A stretch of 64,000 nt of DNA from Lachancea mirantina (Eukaryota > Ascomycota > Saccharomycetes > Saccharomycetales > Saccharomycetaceae): NCBI GenBank assembly GCA_900074745.1, contig LT598468.1, positions 930,001 through 994,000 of the forward strand, read 5' to 3'. The translations under genes and the position numbers were made by a program. Under the pieces are notes generated by a model. That model was given only the letters and a program-made list of their open reading frames with translations. It did no database searches and was not told where the DNA came from. Shown piece after piece: positions 1 to 10,437 of this stretch. Numbering within the stretch: the stretch's first letter is position 1; every line of letters begins with the position of its first letter.

Positions 1-264
1 GCACAACTTACACGTCAAAGTAAGACGCGTGCCCGTGTACAGTACGACGATTTGGCGCATTGCGTTGCAACGAACGAGAAATTTGCATTTCTCGGCGATG
101 TGGTACCTGAGACCAAGTCGCTAAGGACGCTCGTAAGAGACAACAGGGTACGTTACTCAGCTGCGACCCGCGGCCAGACGACGTTACCGTTCCGCAACAA
201 AGACGATCCAGCTGCAGAAGCAGAAGAGCTCGAAGAGAATACTGAAGGCCGCGATTCTGCGTGA
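1..264 (+). CDS. DLS1: DLS1, chromatin-accessibility complex histone-fold subunit (C-terminal part)
   Basis: The frame is open from base 1, so the N-terminal histone fold lies outside the window and only about 87 residues are visible. Seen: a YDDLAHCV segment, then FAFLGDVVPETKSLRTLV and NRVRYSAA, followed by an acidic tail (EAEELEENTE). From memory this lines up with the C-terminal part of S. cerevisiae Dls1 (YDDI..., FLNDVIPTTKNLRLLV, NRVRYTTS). It fits the paralogue Dpb3 of DNA polymerase epsilon less well. Dls1 pairs with Dpb4 in the ISW2/yCHRAC remodelling complex and helps move nucleosomes and maintain silencing near telomeres. The next gene, MPM1, is also its neighbour in S. cerevisiae (YJL065C/YJL066C), which supports the call. 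Confidence 0.85.
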   Translation, partial: AQLTRQSKTRARVQYDDLAHCVATNEKFAFLGDVVPETKSLRTLVRDNRVRYSAATRGQTTLPFRNKDDPAAEAEELEENTEGRDSA

Positions 265-457
265 TGCATGGAACCCTTGATCATGCACAGAAGAATGCAT
301 GACGCATGGAAGTATGCATAGAATGTCGGAACAAAACTTGTTCTGTCAATTAGTACGGTCACATCCGGAAATGTTACGTGCATCATAAAGAACCCCCGAT
401 GAACCATCTACAGGCCTCATTTATTGGATTCGAATCCAAGAAGTAAGCCAGACTGAA

Positions 458-1378
458 ATGGGTATCTACGAGGGTGAAGACAAGGACATAGAAGCTTTCA
501 ACGAGAAATTGTTAGGAGGATCAGGTGACTCCTTGCGCAGCAAGGTGCATGATACGGTGGACACGGTAGGAGACTCGCTGTCGTCGCTTTGGGAGAGTGC
601 AAGCGGCGGAATGGGTGACTTGTGGGGAGAAACCGGATTTGCAGGTACTATGGGCGATGTTTTGGCCGGCTGGGGATTTTTGGGTCCTCAGGGGCCCCAG
701 GGCCCCCATGGGGCCCATGCGTCCAATAGGGGCCCACTGACCGGTTTTGGTGACTGGGAGCACACCCACGGATGGCCGCGGTTACAGGCGCACCGGACAC
801 CCTCAGACTCGCAATTCATGCGGTGTCAGGATGAGAAGGGTCTTTCCGTATGGGATACGCGAGGCTGGTGGAGATGCTTGTTACCTGCCGCTGCGATGGA
901 TTCGAAACTACCGGGCGCTAAGCAGCTCGATTCTGTGCTTACGCGCGAGCGCGTTGAGAGCGACGTGCATCACAACTTAGGACTTTTCTTTACGGACTAT
1001 TCGCGGTACCTCTTATGGCGTTCTGCGTTGTTACGCGAGGCTGCTGAACGTCGTAAGCAACAACTAGCCCGCGCTGACGCGGCTCGTGCCATGCGGACCA
1101 CGACGCCCGAAGACCTGATGGATTTTGGTAATGCTACAACGGCGCGTTCCGGTGAAGGTGCGAACAACGTAGTGGGTACTTCCGAATACGTGACTTACAA
1201 TTCGACGTCGGATGGTCAGGAACAAGTCAAGGAGACCAAGACGTTTTTCGCGGATGGTTCCGTACGGGTGCGGTCGGAAACGACGAAATCGAGTCCCGAG
1301 GGTAAACCACACGTGGAGTGCAAGGAACAGATGTTGTCCAAGGATGAGGCTAAGGACGGGTGGTTTTGGCGAAAGTAA
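458..1378 (+). CDS. MPM1: MPM1, mitochondrial peculiar membrane protein 1
   Basis: 306 residues starting at ATG 458. The N-terminal half holds the family's signature of Ser/Gly-rich amphipathic segments (SKVHDTVDTVGDSLSSLW, then GMGDLWGETGFAGTMGDVL), followed by a GLSVWDTRGWWRCLLP block and a hydrophilic C-terminus ending WFWRK. Mpm1 is a mitochondrial membrane protein of poorly defined function. The S. cerevisiae protein is about 250 residues, so this one is longer. Part of the excess is a Gly/Pro-rich collagen-like insert near residues 75-95, encoded by overlapping GGGCCC-type palindromes at about 690-735. It lies next to DLS1, as in S. cerevisiae. Confidence 0.85.
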   Translation: MGIYEGEDKDIEAFNEKLLGGSGDSLRSKVHDTVDTVGDSLSSLWESASGGMGDLWGETGFAGTMGDVLAGWGFLGPQGPQGPHGAHASNRGPLTGFGDWEHTHGWPRLQAHRTPSDSQFMRCQDEKGLSVWDTRGWWRCLLPAAAMDSKLPGAKQLDSVLTRERVESDVHHNLGLFFTDYSRYLLWRSALLREAAERRKQQLARADAARAMRTTTPEDLMDFGNATTARSGEGANNVVGTSEYVTYNSTSDGQEQVKETKTFFADGSVRVRSETTKSSPEGKPHVECKEQMLSKDEAKDGWFWRK

Positions 1379-1935
1379 GGCGTGATCGTCTCCGTGTGAA
1401 GCCCGGCGGTGTTATATTAGAGCTCCCACACGATCATTGCTCATGGCTACTGAATATGATGTTGGTCCATTTGAATATATGTAAACTTTACGTTGTATGT
1501 TATTGTTGTTAAAGAGGGTGTCGCTCGTACTTCGAAATGCACAGCAGTGCGGGTCAAAACCTGGCCGGCACTCGCCCGATCAAAGGCTCACGGTTACCTG
1601 TTCAATCAATAATATCAATAATATCTCCTCCGATTTTAACAAAACTTTTTGTCTGAAGAATTTGTTAAGAAGCTAGAGCTTTGCCGTACAAAATACAAGG
1701 GTATTGATCGTAATCCTCCCTGTAGGCTGACCTCTATAATACAATCAATCGCTTTTGTCTCATTTTATTGTATGAAAGTAGGTCTTGGTTGGCTTTTACC
1801 GAACCTAAGTTACCCGGATTTGAGAAAATAATCAAATATCATCAATTCAAGAAACAGACAATGTATAATAGACAGGATTAAGAGACAAGACCAGGCTCCA
1901 GCACGACCTCAAACGACCCATTTTAAGCCGGCGTA
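1379..1935. other. Intergenic region MPM1-PAF1, nothing recognised
   Basis: 557 bases holding the MPM1 3' end and the PAF1 promoter. I see only short open frames without family features and no RNA gene. Confidence 0.6.
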
Positions 1936-3177
1936 ATGTCCAAGAAACAAGAGTATATTGCGAAAATTCGGTATCGTAATGATCTACCGCCGCCATTGTT
2001 GCCTCCAAAGCTGTTGAAATTTACTGGACCTAAGAACGAAGAGGCCGTTTCTCCGCAATTAATCAGTTCTTTGTACGCCAGAACAAACGTAACACCGCTT
2101 ATTGGACTCAATGCTGATCTGAGCTTGTCTGTTGATCTTACCAGGATCCCAGGCGTGTTAAATAGCCGGGATACGAAGAATCTCTACGGATTCGAAAATA
2201 TCAAAGTTCATCCAGAAGACCGGGTCTTGTTGAGAGATCCACGTGTCGATCGACTCACCAAGACGGACGTGTCGAAAGTTTCATTTTTGAGAAGAACAGA
2301 ATACGTGACCACGACGTCTGCTGCGAAATCCAGCAGTCGAAAAAGACCTGTGGCTGAATTGGAAGAACAACCAGAAGACGAGATCATGTCGCCAGAACAA
2401 ATTTTGAAACGTGTTGAAACCACATTTGACGCTGCAAGCCAAGATCTCGCCAAGATTCAGCATCCTACCAAGAAAAAAGTACACGCTGTCAACCGCTGGA
2501 GTGTATTACCGGACACTGCGGCCATGGATCAAACGTATTTCACAATTCGTATGATTGGGTCTGCCGCGCTCGACGGTACTGAGAAACAGAATCTTGCTCT
2601 GTCAACGGCACTGTTCCGTCCCGTGGAATTGGAAGAAGACGAATGGGTTTCGTTGTACACTACAGACAAAGCGGCGTCCGACGCTTACGACGCAAATCGC
2701 GAACAAGCCATCGACGAGTTGGCGGAGGACGATCGTGTCTATAAATTCAAGAGGCTGAGAGACTTTGAGATGAAACAGCTGTTACCACCTGCGGGTTCTT
2801 CACCTTTTAGCGAGCTGGCGTTGCGGTTCAATAATGACAAAAAAGTTGTATATTACAAATCTTTGAGATCCCGTATTGAGCTTCGGAGGCGGCGTGTCAA
2901 TGATGCTATCAAACCATTGGTTGCAGAGCACAATTTGGACCAAATAAACGTCAAACTCAGCAACCCACTGACAGAAGAAACTAGATTGAGAGACAGAATC
3001 AGAATGAAATTCGATCCAATAGATTTCCCAAATATCGAAGACGAAGAGGAAGACGAAACAAAACAAAATGATGCGACTGGCTCGCGTGACACTAGCGAAA
3101 CGAAATCAGTCAGCCCAGAATCTCAAGAAACAAGTGAACAACCAAAGGAGAACTCTTCCAATACTGAAGTTGAATGA
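1936..3177 (+). CDS. PAF1: PAF1, RNA polymerase II-associated factor subunit
   Basis: 413 residues from ATG 1936; the S. cerevisiae protein is 445. The N-terminus (MSKKQEYIAKIRYRNDLPPP, LLPPKLL) is the conserved Paf1 start. The middle contains the conserved WSVLPDTAAMDQTYF and FTIRMIG region, then a basic RRRRVND segment. The C-terminus is strongly acidic and Ser/Glu-rich (DEEEDETKQN onward). Paf1 is the scaffold of the Paf1 complex (Ctr9, Leo1, Cdc73, Rtf1), which travels with elongating polymerase II and is needed for H2B ubiquitination and H3K4/K36/K79 methylation. SHG1, a subunit of the COMPASS H3K4 methylase, is also in this window, but I read that as coincidence. Confidence 0.95.
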   Translation: MSKKQEYIAKIRYRNDLPPPLLPPKLLKFTGPKNEEAVSPQLISSLYARTNVTPLIGLNADLSLSVDLTRIPGVLNSRDTKNLYGFENIKVHPEDRVLLRDPRVDRLTKTDVSKVSFLRRTEYVTTTSAAKSSSRKRPVAELEEQPEDEIMSPEQILKRVETTFDAASQDLAKIQHPTKKKVHAVNRWSVLPDTAAMDQTYFTIRMIGSAALDGTEKQNLALSTALFRPVELEEDEWVSLYTTDKAASDAYDANREQAIDELAEDDRVYKFKRLRDFEMKQLLPPAGSSPFSELALRFNNDKKVVYYKSLRSRIELRRRRVNDAIKPLVAEHNLDQINVKLSNPLTEETRLRDRIRMKFDPIDFPNIEDEEEDETKQNDATGSRDTSETKSVSPESQETSEQPKENSSNTEVE

Positions 3178-3427
3178 AACTTGATCTGAGATCGACTGGA
3201 ACTGTTTTCAAACACGTAAAATCCCAACGGAAAGACAAGTATAAGCCGTCAAGGATCTTCGATTACCGTTCGGGATAGTGGGGAGCCATCGCTCCACCAT
3301 CAGAGCCACATCAAGAAATCGTAAACTATTATGTTGATAATGTGCTAAATAATTATTAGAGAGACCAACTTCTTAGAACTCTTACTTAAGATCGCCTAAG
3401 AGATTGTCACAATCGAGACATTTGAGC

Positions 3428-4321
3428 ATGTCGTTTGAATCCAACGGAGAAATTGCCTGCTGTGGTGGGAAACTACTGAAACTTTCACATAAATCTAACG
3501 AGATTGGATCCCATATGGATGTGAACATTTATCTGCCCAAACAATACTACAATGGTGATGGAAATCCAATTCCGGTAATTTACTTTCTGTCTGGATTGAC
3601 TTGTACGCCTCAAAATGCGTCTGAAAAAGCTTTTTGGCAAATCCAAGCCGACAATTATGGGTTTTCTATCGTTTTCCCTGACACATCTCCTCGTGGCGAT
3701 GAGATTCCAGATGACAAGGATCAGAGTTACGATTTTGGTCTTGGCGCTGGCTTCTACGTTGATGCGACTGAAAAGCCGTTCGCAGATCATTATCGCATGT
3801 TTTCTTACATTCACGAAGAATTGCCTCATGCTCTGGACAAGTTCTTTAACCGGGATGCCAAGAAATTAGAATTCGTGCATAATACCGGTATCACAGGCCA
3901 CTCTATGGGTGGTTATGGTGCGCTTACCGGGTTTTTGAAATATTACGGTAAGGATCGATATGTTTCTTGCTCTGCATTTGCACCAATTGTGAATCCTAGC
4001 CAAGTTCCATGGGGTCAGAAAGCGTTTACAGGTTACTTAGGACACGACAAAGAGCTCTGGAAACAGCACGATCCAAGTTACATTATCAAGAACGTTGACA
4101 ATACCACCGGTTCCGAAATATTGATCCATCAAGGTTCTAGCGACCCTTTCTTAGAAAAACAATTGCGACCTGATCTGCTTCTGGAAGCAGTCAAGGGAAC
4201 TTCGTGGGAAAATAAGATTAAAGTGAATGTAGTCGATGGATTCGATCATTCTTATTATTTCGTAAGCAGTTTTGTGCCTCAACATGCTGCCTTCCATGCC
4301 AAAAACCTGGGACTCATTTAA
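3428..4321 (+). CDS. S-formylglutathione hydrolase (YJL068C orthologue)
   Basis: 297 residues from ATG 3428. The frame extends eight codons upstream only through TTG codons, so this ATG is preferred; S. cerevisiae YJL068C has 299 residues. It hydrolyses S-formylglutathione to glutathione and formate, the second step of formaldehyde detoxification. Seen: an alpha/beta-hydrolase of the esterase D family with the nucleophile elbow GHSMGG (Ser at about residue 159), an acid residue in SSDPFL, the catalytic His in GFDHSYYF, and the family stretch FLSGLTCTPQN near residue 60. Cysteines in the GLTCT and IACCGG segments fit the thiol sensitivity known for this family. Confidence 0.95.
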   Translation: MSFESNGEIACCGGKLLKLSHKSNEIGSHMDVNIYLPKQYYNGDGNPIPVIYFLSGLTCTPQNASEKAFWQIQADNYGFSIVFPDTSPRGDEIPDDKDQSYDFGLGAGFYVDATEKPFADHYRMFSYIHEELPHALDKFFNRDAKKLEFVHNTGITGHSMGGYGALTGFLKYYGKDRYVSCSAFAPIVNPSQVPWGQKAFTGYLGHDKELWKQHDPSYIIKNVDNTTGSEILIHQGSSDPFLEKQLRPDLLLEAVKGTSWENKIKVNVVDGFDHSYYFVSSFVPQHAAFHAKNLGLI

Positions 4322-4381
4322 AAAAGATATGTAGGTATTTAGTTTGATATTCCTACGGCCAATTTCCTTGAACTTCGCGAT

Positions 4382-6145
4382 TCAATGCCTCATAATCAGC
4401 GCACCCGATTGCCATCCGCCAGCACTGACCGCGACACACGTATAATTGCAATCCATTTCTACAGGTGCTGGCTTGGTAACTCTTATACTGCGAGAGCTTT
4501 CAAATCTTCCAAGTTGGCGTCTCTCGACTATATCTTGCCCAGAGCCAAGGCCAAGACACCCACATAGTTCACTTTCTAGTCCCCATGTGTAAATTTTTCC
4601 CTGTGAAGTTAAACCTATAGTGTGGTAGTCTCCGGTAGCTATCGAGACAAATCTTCCCTCGATATCGTCTGTGTCCAAAGCAACAATGCTGTTCTCAATT
4701 ACATGGCCTGCATGAATTTTTAAAGAATAGCATCCGAGTTCTGTGAAGATAACCAGAGTCTCGTATTTTCCCACAATCTTGACCATTTTACCCTCAACAG
4801 GAGGTTTGAAAGCTGTGACGTGTTCGTTGGCATACAGATAAAGCACCTCTCCCTTGGCGTTTATGTAGAGAACGCATCCATCAGTGCAACAAGCAAAATC
4901 AACAATTCTTTCGTCACCTCCGATATTTTCCGTGCCAGGAATAATTTTGTAGTTCGCATAAGCGGAACAATCACCCTTTCTCGTAGGTTCACGACTGCTC
5001 CAAACCAATAAACCCACACCATAAACAAGCACGCAATTATAGTTCCATCCAGACCCAATCTTCATAATTGGACGGTGAGCGGAACCGTCGAGTTCGTGAA
5101 ACTCGATTCGAACTCCATGTTCGACCTCAGGTCCGTCCCATGAATAAAGTTTGTTTTCGTCACTCAAAGCGAGTATATGGGATCGGCCAGATGAAACAGA
5201 GATGAGCTTGACAGAGTTTAAGCGATTGAGATCAAGCACACCGCCCGAAAACTCTTTTTGATAAAGGTTTATGGCATCTGCGGGGAATAGCCGCCTTACG
5301 TGATCATTTCCCGGCAAAAGTTCATTAGCCTTCTCAAGTTCTGATAACTGGGCATATATGTCAGCGTGAGGAGTTTCCAAATTGCGACTAGGCGATTGAA
5401 ATCCCCGAGGCATTGTCCCTGTCAGATTGATTGGCATCAAATTTCCTGAGACTGCAATTGGATTTAAGTTCCTACGGAAACTTTGCTCCGCGTCTCTGAC
5501 TTCTTCTGCAAAAAGACTGTAATCTGATTGACCATTAGCGGGTCCTGGTCCTCTATGGCCACCACTATAAGTCGTTCCCGTAGTATAAAGTTTCCCAGAT
5601 TTTGTAAGGATATTAAAGGAAAATCCACCAGCAGACACATGTACAATTGAATTTTGTGTGCCTGGACTATCACTCTCAGGCCAAGGCACTTTGATTGGAC
5701 GATTGAACCCAAACTGTAATCGAATTCCACCACTATTCAAAGAGCCTTCGGGAATCGAATCTAGAGAATTTGGCGTGAATCCTAATCGCGCATGCTTAAT
5801 ACAACCCCAAGAATAAAACTCGAACCGTTGTGCTCGCATCTGGTATAATTCTGCCCAATCCAAATCGGCGAATCTTGTTCTCATAATCGCTTCACTACAG
5901 CCCAAAAACCCCTGATTCAAAGACGTCGTCAACGGTTCTTCATCGCACATTGAGAGCGAAAATGCCTTGTGGAATAGCTCATGCCATAAAATATTGGATG
6001 CCTTGAAGTCTAATAATTTGTGGAAATACCGATTTGTCTGGGATAAATTCCTTAGATCTCGAGACGAAAGGTAAGGTAAAATCAATTGCACCAAATCTGG
6101 TGTTAGATATCGTGCGATGGGAGCTTCTGAATCAATCATATTCAT
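4382..6145 (-). CDS. SAF1: SAF1, F-box protein with RCC1-like repeats
   Basis: 587 residues; S. cerevisiae Saf1 has 637. An F-box lies near residues 15-65 (LTPDLVQLILPYLSSRDL, LSQTNRYFH, LWHELF). It is followed by RCC1-type blades with recurring serine/glycine motifs (VSAGGFSFNILTKSGKLYTTG, VSSGRSHILALSDENKLYSW, IATGDYHTIGLTSQGKIYTWG, VSAGGWQSGAL). Saf1 is a substrate receptor of the SCF (Skp1-Cdc53-F-box) ubiquitin ligase and in S. cerevisiae drives breakdown of adenine deaminase Aah1 on entry into quiescence. Gene order PAF1-SAF1-DUG2 matches YBR279W-YBR280C-YBR281C. Confidence 0.93.
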   Translation of the reverse strand: MNMIDSEAPIARYLTPDLVQLILPYLSSRDLRNLSQTNRYFHKLLDFKASNILWHELFHKAFSLSMCDEEPLTTSLNQGFLGCSEAIMRTRFADLDWAELYQMRAQRFEFYSWGCIKHARLGFTPNSLDSIPEGSLNSGGIRLQFGFNRPIKVPWPESDSPGTQNSIVHVSAGGFSFNILTKSGKLYTTGTTYSGGHRGPGPANGQSDYSLFAEEVRDAEQSFRRNLNPIAVSGNLMPINLTGTMPRGFQSPSRNLETPHADIYAQLSELEKANELLPGNDHVRRLFPADAINLYQKEFSGGVLDLNRLNSVKLISVSSGRSHILALSDENKLYSWDGPEVEHGVRIEFHELDGSAHRPIMKIGSGWNYNCVLVYGVGLLVWSSREPTRKGDCSAYANYKIIPGTENIGGDERIVDFACCTDGCVLYINAKGEVLYLYANEHVTAFKPPVEGKMVKIVGKYETLVIFTELGCYSLKIHAGHVIENSIVALDTDDIEGRFVSIATGDYHTIGLTSQGKIYTWGLESELCGCLGLGSGQDIVERRQLGRFESSRSIRVTKPAPVEMDCNYTCVAVSAGGWQSGALIMRH

Positions 6146-6264
6146 GGTTTCGGAGCAATTTACACTATCTGATTTAATTTATGATGATCATGATCAAGAT
6201 CAGGGTTCAAATCAGATATAGAAGTCCGTCCGCTATGATTTGTATTAATATACTTAAACAGCGA

Positions 6265-8889
6265 TTACAGCTTATTGAACGTATTCGTTAGAATTCTTCT
6301 CGTCTTATACCAGTTGATAATCCTCAATTGCTCGTTAGCAAGATGAGCATTGTCAGTGGATTGGCCACATGGGATGTGGGCTGCTGGTGCGTCGAAGATT
6401 CTCTCGAGATACCTTATTTGCGGGATGGACCCACCTTCTCTAACGAGAAGGGGTTCTTTGCCCCAAGCTTCCTTAATCTCTTCGCTGAGCACTAGGTATA
6501 TACGATTATGCGGGTCCCCCAACCATGGTTCAGCTTCGTTGAGTATTTTGACGTCCATTTTGTTCGTAGTTTTGAGTTTCTGGAAGCATTCGAGCAAATA
6601 CGACTCCAAGGAACATTTAATTATGTTCAAATCTTGTTCTGGCACTAAACGAATGGACAAGCAAATAGACGCTTTTTGGGGTATGACAGTAGCATTACCT
6701 GGCCCACTTACTTTCATTGTAGTGATGGAAAATGAGGGTTTGGTCCAACGTGTGATCAAGTTTTCCATCCCGATGTTGTCGTCAAGTGCGGCTCTGGCCA
6801 ATATTTCTTTGAAGTGATTAGCTTCACTTTCTGAAAGTTCTTTCAAAGAGTCGTAAAATCCGGGAATCTGTACATTTCCCTCATCATCTTGCAACTTTGA
6901 TATTATTCGAAATAAATCGGACGTCGGTTCGCGATGCATACCACCGTCAACGCCTGAATGCCGGTCTGGTTGCTCACTAGTAATTGTAATTTTAGCGTTA
7001 ATGACACCTCTCAACCCGTAATTGAGACAGGGCATAGTTTGATCAAGCCAAATAGAATTGCTGAACAAAACCCAATCGATTTTGCTGCCAATTCTGTCTA
7101 TATGCTGTCCCAATATCTCAGAGAAGCCGCTAGAATCGGACTCCTCTTGACCTTCGATCAAAAATACAATGTCGTTGTTGAGCTCATTTCTATAGTGTAG
7201 CCATCCTACACTGTAAATTGCTGCAAGCAACGGTCCCTTGTTATCTGACACACCTCTTCCTTTAAGGTGGCCATTTTCACAAGTTAATGCAAATGGGTCG
7301 CTTTCCCAAGCTGCGGGATCGCCGGCGGCAACCACATCATAATGAGCATACCACAAGACTCTGTTCTTGTTAGCAGCTTTGCTATGAAAAACGGCGTATA
7401 CGATTGGGTTGCTGCCGGATTTACCGCACAAAAGTTCACTAGTGGTAGCGCCGAATTTAAGTAGCAATTGCTGTAAATAACTCGCGCAGCGACGACCATG
7501 GATTGAATGCTGAGTATCTGCCAATGCAGAGACTGTTTGAAAGCTTATCAGCTCTCTTAGACTTTCTAGCATATGTTCATTACCGAAGAACGTATCCTCA
7601 TATTTGCCCAAAGAATTCGCATCTTCAGATTCGCGCCTTTCTTTAACTTGTAAGGTTTGGTAATCCAAATTTTCGCAAACACTGTCGACCAGGTCGTTTA
7701 TATCCCAAAGCGCCAGGGCACCGTCGTTACCGCCTGTCACCAGCCTAACATGTTCGAAACAAGTACATTTTTTGCGCAAAATCTCGGCGCTCAAAACTAG
7801 GCCCTGATGAGCTTTCCAATGGTAAATATTTTCCTCGTGGAATTTGGTGATTCCCTCCTTGTGCGTAGCAAAAATGTGATCATTGTAAACCGTTATGGAC
7901 ATGAGATCTGATTTGCTTGGAGCTTGAAGCGTAGCAATTGGTTCATTTGTATTGATATCCCATATCTTTATGCGACCACCGTTCAGACCGCAATATAGAA
8001 ATGGGAATTTAACAAATTCGCATAGAATACTTTCGTCATTATCATACTCCGTAACAAGTGTAACATTCGCTGACGAGTCTGCGTTGAGAGTCAAGGACCA
8101 AAGTTTGCTGATACCGTCACCACCGCAAGAAATGACGAAATCTACGTCGTCACGACTGACTCCCGAAGGATAGAAGTAAGCTGGCAGAGAATGGTTATGA
8201 TCGTTCAAAGGTTGAATGGAATAAATGAATCCGTTATGCGCGTATTTGATAGTATTTTCAGCGGGCACTTCCAAAATGACAGGCTTCGAGTGAACACTGC
8301 ATGCAAGTTGATCTGACGAACTGGTTCTTGAAACAGTACCAGGTCCACCCCGAAACGTGGAATCGAAAAATTTATCAAATCGCAGTTGCGGCAAACAGTT
8401 CAAATCGCTGTAATTTTTTGAATGCGACATTTTGTCCAGGACATTGGGCAAAAACAGCATACTGGCATTCTGACATCCAAAAATGACTGTTTGATGCGAG
8501 TCTAAATATTTGACCGAAAAAACGTCACCAATGTCGACTGACGAATAAATCGTAGCCAATTCTTTCATTGACACGCACGAAGTGCGTGTGTTCAATGTCA
8601 CTTCCCAAACTCTCACCAATGAGTCTGCACCCGCGGAAAAAAGAAACCGCTCGTCTTGACTTTTTGCAAGACAAAGAACACTCGATCTCGTGTGCGTTTG
8701 TTCATCATCCAAATTACCCAGAGAAACGGTCTGGACCAAATTGTAGGTGTCAAGGTTAAAACATAGAATCTTGGAGTCGTGTGTTCCTGCAAACAAAAGT
8801 TTCTTATGTGGGAAAGCAACTGTCGAAAGAATCGCATAGGAATGATCCCATCTGTGCAACAACGAAGGATGATCTTGCATGCTCCTCAT
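6265..8889 (-). CDS. DUG2: DUG2, glutathione-degrading Dug2/Dug3 complex subunit
   Basis: 874 residues; S. cerevisiae Dug2 has 878. The N-terminal half has WD40-like blades (TVAFPHKKLLFAGTHDSKIL, LFSAGADSLVRVWEV, VISCGGDGISKLWSL, LVTGGNDGALALWDI). From about residue 435 there is an M20 metallopeptidase-like half with metal-ligand motifs WYAHYDVV, GRGVSDNKGP and EGQEESDSSG. Dug2 with the amidotransferase-like Dug3 cleaves glutathione to glutamate and Cys-Gly in the cytosol, the gamma-glutamyl-transpeptidase-independent route; Dug1 then splits the dipeptide. The ATG at 8889 was kept, though an internal Met three codons later is equally possible. It lies 119 bases upstream of SAF1 on the same strand. 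Confidence 0.95.
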   Translation of the reverse strand: MRSMQDHPSLLHRWDHSYAILSTVAFPHKKLLFAGTHDSKILCFNLDTYNLVQTVSLGNLDDEQTHTRSSVLCLAKSQDERFLFSAGADSLVRVWEVTLNTRTSCVSMKELATIYSSVDIGDVFSVKYLDSHQTVIFGCQNASMLFLPNVLDKMSHSKNYSDLNCLPQLRFDKFFDSTFRGGPGTVSRTSSSDQLACSVHSKPVILEVPAENTIKYAHNGFIYSIQPLNDHNHSLPAYFYPSGVSRDDVDFVISCGGDGISKLWSLTLNADSSANVTLVTEYDNDESILCEFVKFPFLYCGLNGGRIKIWDINTNEPIATLQAPSKSDLMSITVYNDHIFATHKEGITKFHEENIYHWKAHQGLVLSAEILRKKCTCFEHVRLVTGGNDGALALWDINDLVDSVCENLDYQTLQVKERRESEDANSLGKYEDTFFGNEHMLESLRELISFQTVSALADTQHSIHGRRCASYLQQLLLKFGATTSELLCGKSGSNPIVYAVFHSKAANKNRVLWYAHYDVVAAGDPAAWESDPFALTCENGHLKGRGVSDNKGPLLAAIYSVGWLHYRNELNNDIVFLIEGQEESDSSGFSEILGQHIDRIGSKIDWVLFSNSIWLDQTMPCLNYGLRGVINAKITITSEQPDRHSGVDGGMHREPTSDLFRIISKLQDDEGNVQIPGFYDSLKELSESEANHFKEILARAALDDNIGMENLITRWTKPSFSITTMKVSGPGNATVIPQKASICLSIRLVPEQDLNIIKCSLESYLLECFQKLKTTNKMDVKILNEAEPWLGDPHNRIYLVLSEEIKEAWGKEPLLVREGGSIPQIRYLERIFDAPAAHIPCGQSTDNAHLANEQLRIINWYKTRRILTNTFNKL

Positions 8890-10342
8890 CTCCTTAAAGG
8901 GCGTTCAAAAAAGGGTCTTACGCGTCTCAGCCTTAGCTAATATAGCTGATTAAATTATCACTTATGTTCTCTAACACCGACATCGTTTTCGGTGAATATC
9001 TTCGATAACGTGAAAAATTTAATCGTTAAAATAAGTCCGAGATTCTCAGAAAGATGAGATCGGTAATAAAATCAGGTCTTAGTTTAGAGTGTACACCGTG
9101 GTTATAATGTGTATCCATCGTATTTCTGCCGTTATTCTAAGCCGGGGTTTACCCAAGTGTTTGTCTTTCATAGATGTTGTTGGACAGTCGAGAATAGTTG
9201 ACGACAGCCTTGCCAAGTAAGAGCCAACGTGGCTTCTTAATGGCCACGAGATGGTTGTATTCCTTGGAATCGCCGCAGAAAAAACCTAGATCTTAAAATG
9301 AACGTTATTTACAGAGTTGCCTTTGAAAGTGGTTCAATCAATTTAGCGAAAGCAGATTTCAAGTCGTAGCCATTGTAGCTTAGGAAGCGTAGGCTTCTGA
9401 CCAGTAGCTGTACTCTGGAAAATGAGATCCGGGGCAACTGAGAAAAATCCGTTGGCTAAAGTCACTGTGTTGCCGTTCTGTGGAGTAAACAGGGTGCAGG
9501 ATCATCTCTTATATGCTGTAACACTCTCTCTTGGCGAAGCGAAGTTATTTGTATGGGTGCTCAAGGGTTCCTTGGCTTATGGAAAACAACATGCCTTATC
9601 TATACAATCCTGAACAGATGTGGTTATTACTCGTCCTACTTGAGTTAATTGTAGATGGTTTTGATATTTCATAATCATTCTGTACGTACAGTTAGCCGCC
9701 GATACTCTCACAAAACTATATAAACGACATGCGCAGGGAAAAGAACTTATCCCACATTTGACCGCAAAAATTGAAAAGGTTCTTTGTAGAGGGAGTAAGA
9801 ATTCGTTTGTTTGTTAACATATATCAGAGAATTGAGAATGGGAAATTGCAGAGTGTTGGCTCACCCTTTCGAGCCACCTCGTCATCATGAGAATAGCACA
9901 ATGCCGCATGAAGGCATCATCTTTGGCTTCGACATATGGCTTAAATTAGAGCAACGACGACTTAATCTCAACCAAAAAGAGTTTCAAGCCACTCAAAAGT
10001 CCTTGACTACGGGTGTTTCCAGAAAACTCCTGGGCGTAAGAATTTTTTACAAGCATTCTTCCATTTGTTCTGGAAACTATACCTTGTTCACTAAGCGCAG
10101 AGCTCAGCGCTTTGGGTAAGTAGACCATGTCAAATTGTCCTATTGGTCTGTTGTTGGGTAAAACTTCACAGAGTTGACTTCACCCGCTTACCTTTAGCCT
10201 TACGGTAAAGAAACAACTCCCGGAGAACATGAGAAGCCTCCCACTTTATAGCAAAATTTTCGGATGCTACCAACCTTTTTAATGCTTGCGCCTGCTTTCT
10301 TCACTTCGCTTAATTCAAAGAGAAGTCGTCTTTTTCAACATC
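8890..10342. other. Long divergent intergenic region DUG2-UTP18
   Basis: About 1.5 kb between the divergent genes DUG2 and UTP18, unusually long for this genome. The longest open frames (9838-10119 and about 9422-9613, plus strand) are short, match no family I know and have uneven composition. I see no tRNA A/B boxes and no convincing snoRNA boxes. The right end carries the UTP18 promoter motifs listed separately. Confidence 0.5.
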
Positions 10343-10390
10343 TGAAAAATGTGAAAGAAAATTTTAAAGCTCATCTCATCTCATCTCATC
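10343..10390. promoter_or_regulatory. RRPE-like element plus tandem PAC motifs upstream of UTP18
   Basis: An A-rich/T-rich run with GAAAATTTTA (about 10357-10366) is followed by four overlapping CTCATC units at 10370-10390, which read GATGAG on the minus strand. GATGAG (PAC) next to an RRPE (TGAAAAWTTTT) is the known signature of the ribosome-biogenesis regulon, bound by Tod6/Dot6 and Stb3. Its position 48-95 bases before ATG 10438 shows this stretch is promoter rather than coding. Confidence 0.85.
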
Positions 10391-10437
10391 TGGCAAAGCG
10401 AAAGCTCTACTTACCATCAACAACAGGCATCGCAAGA

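Noticed and set aside
6195-6215. GGGTTCAAATC resembling a tRNA B box between SAF1 and DUG2.
   Set aside because: No A box, acceptor stem or anticodon arm can be drawn around it.
9838-10119. 93-codon plus-strand frame upstream of UTP18 (MGNCRVLAHPF...).
   Set aside because: No homology recognised and no conserved features. It could be a fast-evolving small gene but there is no positive evidence.
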